Positions 18,132-25,606 of a stretch of 25,606 nt of DNA are shown piece after piece. Each line of letters starts with the position of its first letter. Position 1 is the stretch's first letter. Position numbers and translations under genes: made by a program. A model generated the notes under the pieces. It did no database searches and was not told where the DNA came from. It saw only the letters and a program-made list of their open reading frames with translations. Source of the stretch: Hymenochaete sp. R1 (lineage: Eukaryota; Basidiomycota; Agaricomycetes; Hymenochaetales; Hymenochaetaceae); contig JAFREE010000246.1 in the NCBI GenBank assembly GCA_019400425.1, positions 1-25,606 of the forward strand, given 5' to 3'.

Positions 18132-20467
18132 ATGGCTTCCGAACCAAAGTCTTCGACCGAAACCATCAAATTAGACCACGGTATTGAGCTGCGCATCCTG
18201 CCGGGGAAGCCCTTATACCAGGGCGAAAATAACAGCTCAGTCTATGTAAGTCGCTGGATCGCTTAAAGCTTTCTCCTTTGACGTCGTCTTTCAGAAAGCC
18301 GAGGTCATTTCTGGTCCAATTCCTTTTAAACGTGTGGCGTTGAAGTTCCAAGATGTCAGAGAAACAAAGGCTCGCCGGAGAGACGCGGAAAGATTGTACG
18401 GGATGGATTTGGCACTGAAACACCCGAAGTATTTTGTGCGTGTACTCCCATGTCAATATGTGCTGTTGCGCATGCGATTGACACTGTTGCTTAGAATCTG
18501 GTGTTCTACGATTTTCACATGTCCATGAAGGCCAGTCAATCCTACAATACGCTTTTTTGAACGACCTTTGACGCTTTCCCACTTAGACAAATAATGGACT
18601 CGATGAGGAGAATTACGAAGTCACAGTATCAGAGCTTGCTAAGTGTACGGCACACGAATTTCTCCGTATTCGCCTTCATGAAAAGAGAGAGGTTGATATT
18701 TTGATGAAGACCTGGCAAGTACAACTTAAATGACCGGATCTGTGAAAGTATTGACGTACCATACCAGGCCTATGATACAAGTCATAAAAACGGCGCATGA
18801 TGAACGTATCGCACACGGCGACATCAAGTAAGCTATTCCTGCTTTTCTAGTAAGCGACCACTGATGTAACTTTTTTTGATCTACAGGCGTTCGAGCTTTC
18901 TGGTGAGCAACGACAAGGGCAAGAGCCTCATAAAATTATCTGATTTCTCTCAGTAAGCTCTGATGTCTGCGATACATCATATTTCACGCTCATTGGTTTT
19001 CCAGTGCTCATGATTTCGGGAGAGAGAATGATGATATTGCAACTCTTGGGAACATAGTTTACACTAGCCCCGAATTGGCAAAAGCCGTTCTTGAGGAACA
19101 AGTCACCAACATAAGAAAAGCGAGCTCGAAGGGCATTGACCTACGGAAAGTCGATATGTGGAGTTTTGGGTGAGTCCGAGTCACTGTAACTACGTAAGGA
19201 AACTTGAGTCATGCAAATGTCTATAGCGTCCTTCTTTATATTGCCTTGGCCGGGAAAGAACCACTTGACGATATCGACAAAGCGGATTGGCCTTTGCTAG
19301 AGGATGTGAAAAATTTCCGCCCCAAATTTGACAAATTGAGAAGGTATTCATCAGAAGGTCAATTCATCATCTCAAAATATTTTTTCTCCTCTTCCTGACT
19401 CGATTTTCTAGCACAATCGTGCGTGCGTGGTCTTCTGGAGGTGGATGTCTCGAAACGCTTCTTTGCGGAGGATGCTTTGGAAGAATTCTCTAAAGTGAGT
19501 CTCTCGCAGATTAGCAGACGTCTTTCATCTCACATGGCGCTTCCGCCATCATTATAGTGGGGGAGGCGACTTGGAATGAAGTACGATGCAGACTCGCATC
19601 AAGTTATAGAGGACCCTAGTGCACCTAGGTTTCATGAGGGTGACCATGGAAGACAAGGCAGTGGCAGACATCGGACCGAAAGGCACGGCGCTGGGAGAGA
19701 GCGGCCACATGAAAGACATGTCCCTAGAGAGCACACCAAACCCAGTCCAAAAGACCGTGTTGATGATTGGTTGTCTCAGGTTCAGGATGCTAAAAGTGCC
19801 GTTGACCCCTCCGAATATTCGTTCGGAGAAGGTCTGCAAGGCACCCAGGAGTACGAGGGCAACACCACCCAGGCCGAAGAGACGATAGAGTCGCCGCAAG
19901 GAGTTTATGACAAAGTTCAATTAGGGTCAAAGACGTACTGGATGTACCGCATGCAGGATGTTGAAAATGACTGTATCCGTGACTATATAATGGCGGATCG
20001 AGGTTGGTACGAAGCGCGGTGCACGTATCCTTCGCGGAATGAGTCCTACATTCGCAGGGATCCTGATGCAGAACTTACACTTGATACGGCAAGTTCCTTT
20101 GTTCCTCATATCTTTGGAATACCAACTAAGACTTTTTTCGAAAAAAATACAGAGTTATTCCCAACCAGCAGCGGCGGGAATACACAATACGGACCCGTAT
20201 CAAAGCAACTCCACAGTGCCGACGTCTCCATGGCACACGGGGTCTAGCGTTACTCGTGAACAAACTACCGTTAATATTGACACAGCATCCGCTTTCCCAG
20301 AGTCGGAGATTGTGGTGACAAATCTTCCATCAGATACGCAAGGGAGTGGCTATCATGCCCAACGCCGAGGTAAGGGAAGTGGCGGTCAAAGGGGGAGTAG
20401 GGTCAAGCAGACAAAGCCGAAGGGCAGCCTTTTTAATAGATTTGTGTATGGTCCTGGTCGATCTTAG
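18132..20467 (+). CDS. Divergent protein kinase (possible pseudokinase) with long C-terminal tail
   Basis: Eleven exons: 18132-18245, 18295-18435, 18495-18530, 18587-18714, 18768-18827, 18887-18952, 19005-19169, 19227-19357, 19412-19494, 19558-20100 and 20153-20467, giving 593 residues. The N-lobe has a degenerate Gly loop (QGENNSSVYKA) and VALK with Lys55. The catalytic loop is HGDIKRSS (Asp158 and Lys160 kept, HRD Arg replaced by Gly, the usual Asn by Ser). DFG is replaced by DFS (179-181). YTSPEL stands for APE, and VDMWSFGVLLYIALAG is subdomain IX. VRGLLEVDVSKRFFAEDAL ends the domain near residue 305. The tail of about 285 residues is polar and probably disordered, with no domain I know. 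Intron 4 (18715-18767) is GC-AG with a GCAAGT donor. Intron 3 (18531-18586) also needs a GC donor (GCCAGT) and is the weakest join. Intron 10 (20101-20152) switches frame; without it the protein ends at 20247. Confidence 0.75.
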
Positions 20468-20873
20468 TAGATAGAGACCGTAGATTTCTTCCATCCGTGT
20501 ACTAGCGATTGCATTCGGTGACGGGAGTCATAGATTAGCTGACGACGGTATTGCGAAACGGAATCATGATTGTTATCTTACGGATCGCTTGCTTGACTAC
20601 ACATAACCATGCGATACTGGCGGTACCAGTATCTGTGAAAACGAGTTTTGGGTTAGAGAGGTAATTGAGATACACGATAGAAATATGAGACCCAATACCC
20701 TCTAAAATTTCTTCAATTGGGCTTGGGAAGCTCCGAATTGTTACTTGTGTATGCGCTAGCCGAATCTAGGGTGCAAATAACCGAGCCATCGTTCCTTTGC
20801 ATTCATAAGCTGTATAAAAGAACGGGGATACAAAGTCGAGCTCTGTCCTCTTGTTCTACCTTGCAAACATACC
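20468..20873. other. Intergenic region with promoter of the orphan gene
   Basis: About 400 bp with no coding signal. It includes the TATA box at 20813-20819. Confidence 0.6.
20813..20819 (+). promoter_or_regulatory. TATA box of the 345-residue orphan gene
   Basis: TATAAAA, 61 bp before the ATG at 20874. Confidence 0.65.
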
Positions 20874-21911
20874 ATGTCGTCAGGGAGGGGTTCTGGCAGC
20901 AAGCGTAAGGCTGTCAGCCAGTCACAAGAACGCGACGACGAGCGCACCCAGACGAGCAGGGGCAAATCTAGAGTAACGCAGGCGACTCTGTACCGGGAGA
21001 TTGGAGATTTGCAGCAGGACCTCAGAAATTTCATCGTCGACGACTTGAGTCCTGGTTCAAGCTACCACTTCGACCTGCTTAAATTTGCAAGCAAATGGAA
21101 TGTAAAGAGCAATCGCTTCGATGAACTGATCAAACAGCTTCTGGAACTCACAGAGTCCAATACAGCCCGCTTTGGAGACGACACAACTGAAGCATCGGCG
21201 GCCTTCCCTTCCCTTGTTCATCCTGACGATACCGTCGTCTCCAAAGATTCCAATCTCAGAAATCTCTCTGCAGAGGTCGCTACCTTTCATGTGAAGCGCA
21301 TTCGGGCGAGGTTCAGCAGACTCTTAGCCTCAGCCAAGCTTTACATATATCGCATTCGGTCGGAAAAAGACTTGGAGACACGCACGAAATTGCCGGATGG
21401 ATCCATCTATGGTGCCTCAGGACGAATAGCCTGCACGAAGATTGTCTATAACCAGTGCCTCAAGTATCACAACGAGGAGAGAAGATACATCAAGGAGGAG
21501 ACGCGTGTGGCGATGGCGTGCTACATCGAGAGGACAAATCTCTCCAAACATTGCGGATCCGAGGAACGTGCAAAGGCGCTCGTCGCTGAGCGTTGGAATG
21601 AAGTCATTCATATGTCGGAAGAACAGCGTTCTGATGTACTTGCAAAGTCAGAGTCCCTGCTGCGCGGAGCTGAGGCCAGTGTCGGATATCTGGAGAGCGG
21701 CGAGAAAGAGACAATATTGATGCAATCCAAGCTCATCAACGAGCCATATCTCTCACGTTTACTTGTGAAGAGGTATCCTGTTATCGAAAATTATGCAGAT
21801 GAGATGAAGCAATTAGAAGTGTTGTTTAAGCAGGGCAGAATAAAGCGAGCGGGCGGGAATAGCGGCGAAGTGTCTGCTAATAGTAATACTAGTAGTGGCA
21901 GGCTCACTTAG
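20874..21911 (+). CDS. Intronless orphan protein, 345 residues
   Basis: No family recognised. One uninterrupted frame from an ATG to the stop at 21911, unlike most multi-exon genes around it. The N-terminus is basic, polar and low in complexity (SSGRGSGSKRKA, QERDDERTQTSRGKSR), suggesting a disordered tail that could bind nucleic acid or act as an NLS. From about residue 38 the protein looks mostly alpha-helical and charged (LYREIGDLQQDLRNFIVDD, FDELIKQLLELTES). Later parts include HVKRIRARFSRLLASAKLY and a Cys-containing segment (MACYIERTNLSKHCGSEE). The C-terminus is Gly/Ser/Asn-rich. There is no signal peptide or membrane helix. A TATA box precedes it. It might be a retroposed copy or a lineage-specific gene. 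It is in tandem with the divergent kinase, but nothing shows they work together. Confidence 0.75.
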   Translation: MSSGRGSGSKRKAVSQSQERDDERTQTSRGKSRVTQATLYREIGDLQQDLRNFIVDDLSPGSSYHFDLLKFASKWNVKSNRFDELIKQLLELTESNTARFGDDTTEASAAFPSLVHPDDTVVSKDSNLRNLSAEVATFHVKRIRARFSRLLASAKLYIYRIRSEKDLETRTKLPDGSIYGASGRIACTKIVYNQCLKYHNEERRYIKEETRVAMACYIERTNLSKHCGSEERAKALVAERWNEVIHMSEEQRSDVLAKSESLLRGAEASVGYLESGEKETILMQSKLINEPYLSRLLVKRYPVIENYADEMKQLEVLFKQGRIKRAGGNSGEVSANSNTSSGRLT

Positions 21912-22223
21912 AGTAAGTTAAAAAGTCTTTTATATTGTCATTAGAAAAATCTAAGTGATTGATATTGGAGAGAGAGAGAGAAAAGGTCCACGTGCTTCTA
22001 AATTTACTGCGTTTCGTGTCCAAACGGGGTTTGTTTGGGTGACAAGTGGTTGTTGTTACGGTGCGTTACGTCACGCATAAGATCCGCTGAGAGTTAAAAG
22101 CAGAAGCAGAAGAACCCGCTGAGAGCGGTCCAGGCAGCAACCACCATCACCACCGTCTTCTTCGTCCTTAACTTCAACACCCACCGCTTCTCCTTAACCC
22201 CCCTTACTTCGAAAATTGTATAA
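21912..22223 (+). promoter_or_regulatory. Promoter and 5' leader region of histone H4
   Basis: It contains a TTACGTCA (ATF/CREB-type) site at 22066-22073. A perfect 10-bp direct repeat, CCGCTGAGAG, lies at 22084-22093 and 22116-22125. A (GA)n tract lies near 21968-21981, and a pyrimidine-rich leader precedes the ATG. Functional roles are inferred from position only. Confidence 0.45.
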
Positions 22224-22787
<564 letters not shown>

Positions 22788-23512
22788 ACATATACTCTTT
22801 TCGATTCGTGTATATTTATATCGCCTCGGGCTTTTGCGTTTTTGTACGTATGTGATTTATGGATGAATTAATTATGCCCTTTCACGCTGAATTCTATCGT
22901 GTGATCAATGAGCGTACCCTTTTCAGTTTATCTGGTATGCTTCTACTGGGTTAAAGTCGTTTACGTTACTGTTCTTTCGCTGACCACCACCCTACACCAT
23001 GCATTCTTGATCAGATCTGATTTTCTGAGGGTAATTAGTCTATAATTTAGGCCGTTAGTGCTTTGTTTCATTTTCCTTCTCGAATATCCAGGCCCTCTTA
23101 GAATCGTGACAGTGGTGCACTCTCAATATCATTGCATTCATCAATCATCGGCTTTCCTGTGTCTTGTGCGACGCTCGGTGGATGTTAACGTTTAGAAGGC
23201 TGATTCTTCTAGGACAAAGTTGCTGCGACGATAATATTCTACTTCCAATGTCCACCTGATCTTTGTGTCCGAATCGCCAAATCAGTTTGGCACTCATAGT
23301 ACATCTAGGACGAGGTGTATGAAACACATCGTATCGCCTCTCAAGAACTCGTAGAATTTCCAGCTGCTGATTGGCGAAAATGCAACGTGCCATCCAGCTA
23401 GACTCGTGGACCCTTGATATTTGTTTCGAATACTATTCCGATCGGGACATTGATGAAAATATGTATAAAAATATGGATCCTATTGTACATCGAATATGCG
23501 AGCAATAGAAAT
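22788..23512. other. Intergenic region between convergent H4 and F-box genes
   Basis: 3' regions of two convergent genes. No coding signal recognised. Confidence 0.55.
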
Positions 23513-25009
23513 TCAAGAAAACACGAGATGATGATCGTGCTCTACAATATCCCACAACCTGCTAGTCCAACATTCCGGGTCCTTCGAGTCGTCAGAGCCC
23601 ATCCGTAAATGTCTCAGCCTTGAGTCCTCCCGGAGCAGACATGGTGCCAAACAACGCAGGAATTCGATTACTTTTAACTCGCAACGGCCGTCCAGAATGA
23701 GGGTGTTGAGCCTCGCAAATCGTGGGAATAAACCGTCTGGTAAGTATCGCAAGTCATCCATGCTGAGTGTGAGTTTGTCTATACCACTAAATCGATCGAG
23801 AAGAGACGGGAGAAACTGAGCTACGAAATAATACGTGTCACAGGTGGCCCGTGCGGTTAACGACAAATGTCGTAGCTTGGCGTACGTGTGTTCACTCGGG
23901 AACATGTCCTCAACGATCAGATGCTCGAGAAAGCAGTCTCTTCTTTTCCCTTCGCTTATGAATTCCAGGTCAAGCGACACAACGTTAGGCATTCTGATAG
24001 AGCGCATGATGTTAATTACGCGACTTGAAGCAGAATGAGATGATATTTCTTCGTCGTCGGCATTGATCGAGCGCTTGGGCCATATCACGTAGACCTGTAC
24101 CTCGCAAGAAACGAGATGGGGCAGTACAACGTGTGTGTTCGAAAGCGCGGCAAATCGCATCTTCTCTGTGTAAGAGCCTATTGCGCAGCTGAATTGAAGT
24201 TCTTCCAGGGCCAAAGCGACGTGAAGGGATGCAACGAGCTGAATCCATACAGGCGACCCCTTCCTGTCCTCGAAACAGGCACGGATGGTCAGAGATGTCA
24301 ATTTGGATAATACTAGCCCAGGAGGCAACTGATGATTGAAAAGTGTCAGGTTTTGGAGATTGGGAAACGTCCAGCCATTGAATATCGAGGAACCACCACG
24401 CTTCGTGACTACTAGCGACGTCACTGATGGAAAAGAGGAATTGCGAGTTTCGCCCAATAGTGAACCACCTGAGATTGGGACCGATTGCCTCTCGTACGAA
24501 ATGGCTAAGTCGATACACTGTTGTAAATATGGAAATACGAATTTGAGCGTTTCCTTATCGAAATGTATTTCAAAGTTGGAGTGGCCGGCCATCGAACAAT
24601 TTCGAGATATGGACCTCTCTAAACTGGTACCATTCCTCGTGCCCTTCGGGTGAAGAAGGTGGAATGAAAAGCCTAAGTCATTCCAGAATGACGGCGTCCC
24701 ATAGATAAGGTCGCGGAATCGACGGTTCAAAAGGCAGAGCTGCTGAGCTTTTCTCCGTTCGCGGGCATAGTCGAAGTACGAAAATAGTGCGGTTGCTTGA
24801 TGCATGATAACGTGCCATCTGGGCCAGGAAAGATGTAATATAACGAGCAAAATTTCGTCTGGAAGACTGCCGAATCCACTGTAACGCGATGCTTCTGCCA
24901 CCGCACCATTTAAAGAGGCTACTTTAACGTTGAGAGCATTTTGAAGGCTCCTCAAAACCCTCTGAGCCCTTTTCAAGCCATGCAGGTTCTGTTTGGCATG
25001 AGATAGCAA
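23513..25009 (-). CDS. F-box protein
   Basis: One open frame of about 498 codons, ending at TGA 23515-23513. GFGSLPDEILLVILHLSW near residues 45-62 is an F-box-like start (LPxEIL), then LCLLNRRFRDLIYGTPSFW, the usual continuation in Agaricomycete F-box proteins. The remaining 380 or so residues carry irregular leucine-rich segments (FPNLQNLTLFNHQLPPGL, LSKLTSLTIR, MPNVVSLDLEF, KLRHLSLTA, RLNTLILDG), suggesting a degenerate LRR domain. F-box proteins link substrates to SCF ubiquitin ligases through Skp1; the LRR part would select the substrate, which is unknown. The frame has no ATG before the F-box: the first codon given is TTG, and the frame extends open to a TAG at 25057-25055. The true start is probably in an upstream exon joined at a TTATACAG acceptor near 25031-25038, or the 5' end is damaged. 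Confidence 0.75.
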   Translation of the reverse strand: MLSHAKQNLHGLKRAQRVLRSLQNALNVKVASLNGAVAEASRYSGFGSLPDEILLVILHLSWPRWHVIMHQATALFSYFDYARERRKAQQLCLLNRRFRDLIYGTPSFWNDLGFSFHLLHPKGTRNGTSLERSISRNCSMAGHSNFEIHFDKETLKFVFPYLQQCIDLAISYERQSVPISGGSLLGETRNSSFPSVTSLVVTKRGGSSIFNGWTFPNLQNLTLFNHQLPPGLVLSKLTSLTIRACFEDRKGSPVWIQLVASLHVALALEELQFSCAIGSYTEKMRFAALSNTHVVLPHLVSCEVQVYVIWPKRSINADDEEISSHSASSRVINIMRSIRMPNVVSLDLEFISEGKRRDCFLEHLIVEDMFPSEHTYAKLRHLSLTARATCDTYYFVAQFLPSLLDRFSGIDKLTLSMDDLRYLPDGLFPRFARLNTLILDGRCELKVIEFLRCLAPCLLREDSRLRHLRMGSDDSKDPECWTSRLWDIVEHDHHLVFS

Positions 25010-25474
25010 GGATGGATCCGCAGAGAGACTGTATAATGAGTTGGTCGGTAAGGACTAGTACTTTCAGAAGGGAAAGGAGACGACTGACTCGGACACATCG
25101 TGTCGCACCCCTGGCCACACATTATCGATTATGGCCTTTCCGTTTGACAATTTGTCGCATGCACCTCTGATGAGATCGAGTGAGGCCAAATCGGAGGATA
25201 TGAAGGATTTTGGAGAAATCGTTTGAATGAGCATTGGCAAAGCGCGTTGATTTGGAAGGAGGCTGTGTGTACGCGAGTGCTACTTATTGTCACTGCGGAG
25301 TCCCGGAGTGAGAACGGACTGCAACATTCTTGATCGACGGATCGACCAGTAACTCTCCGGAAATGGCAATACACGTTGATCGAAAACTCTGGCTGGTGGT
25401 GTTGACCCCCTGGGCTTTCTCCCACCACCATCATCTTTGGCACAGTAAGGTGAGCACAACGAGTAGCTTTTGAA
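25010..25474. other. Intergenic region between divergent genes
   Basis: Upstream region of both the F-box gene (minus) and the cysteine-pair gene (plus). It may hold the missing first exon of the F-box gene. An ATG-started minus-strand frame of 105 codons (25597-25280) lies mainly here, but it overlaps the plus-strand gene and has no family match. Confidence 0.4.
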
Positions 25475-25606
25475 ATGCAAAACGACTCTGAAATGAGATG
25501 CGCAGGTTGTGTCAATGTCTTCGAGCCAGAGGAGGCTCGCAAGCTTCTCGCCTGTCCGAACCCTCAATACACTTTTCGCTGCTCTCGTTGCCGCCATTAC
25601 GAGGCT
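25475..25606 (+). CDS. Partial cysteine-pair (zinc-binding-like) protein, runs off the window
   Basis: An ATG at 25475 opens a frame of 44 codons that reaches the last base of the window with no stop. It reads MRCAGC at residues 7-12, then VFEPEEARKLLACP, YTFRCSRCRHYEA. Two CxxC pairs (residues 9/12 and 36/39), with one more Cys at 27, are spaced like a zinc ribbon or small zinc knuckle. Codon use is normal coding type (GTC, TTC, GAG, CTC, GCC, TGC). Upstream, the frame is closed by TGA at 25451-25453. The protein could be an N-terminal zinc module of a larger protein; no family can be named. Confidence 0.5.
   Translation, partial: MQNDSEMRCAGCVNVFEPEEARKLLACPNPQYTFRCSRCRHYEA

Noticed and set aside
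25280..25597. Minus-strand ATG frame of 105 codons at the right edge.
   Set aside because: The plus-strand frame with paired cysteines explains the same DNA better; no family match was seen for this one.

Overview
The window looks like nuclear DNA of a filamentous basidiomycete, most likely an Agaricomycete. Genes lie on both strands with short intergenic gaps. Coding regions are cut by many 48-70 nt introns with GTRNGT...CTNA...AG signals. Several families present (DUF6534 seven-helix protein, SurE-type secreted phosphatase, divergent kinase domains, F-box protein) are typical of mushroom-forming fungi. All gene models here were built by hand: exons were joined where splice sites keep the frame open and the joined protein matches a known family.

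Layout, left to right. Positions 1-790 are a decayed area: a ferritin-like (Rds1-type) fragment with an internal deletion, a small fold-back element, and a kinase relic with a one-base frameshift. Then come a secreted SurE-family phosphatase (1917-3279, minus), a gap of about 2 kb with a cluster of microsatellites (3280-5278), and a large NLS-rich protein of unknown function (5279-7788, minus). After a second gap of about 2 kb lies an Eaf3/MRG15 chromatin reader (9776-11297, minus, six exons). A very small signal peptidase complex subunit gene, SPC1, follows (12192-12636, plus, four exons), then a nine-exon DUF6534 membrane protein (13347-14679, plus), an MFS sugar/quinate-type transporter (15554-17356, plus), an eleven-exon divergent protein kinase (18132-20467, plus), an intronless 345-residue orphan protein (20874-21911, plus), a five-exon histone H4 (22224-22787, plus) and an F-box protein (23513-25009, minus). 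The window ends inside a plus-strand cysteine-pair protein (25475 onward).

The genes do not form one pathway. Two concern chromatin (Eaf3, histone H4), two concern secretion or membranes (SPC1, which helps remove signal peptides, and DUF6534), and one is a nutrient transporter. Nothing resembles a defence system, a biosynthetic cluster or an intact transposon. The most useful results are structural: genes hidden by very short exons (SPC1, DUF6534, the Eaf3 C-terminus), frame-switching introns that change the C-termini of two proteins, a GC-AG intron, and a kinase with a degenerate active site. I found no tRNA, rRNA or CRISPR array.
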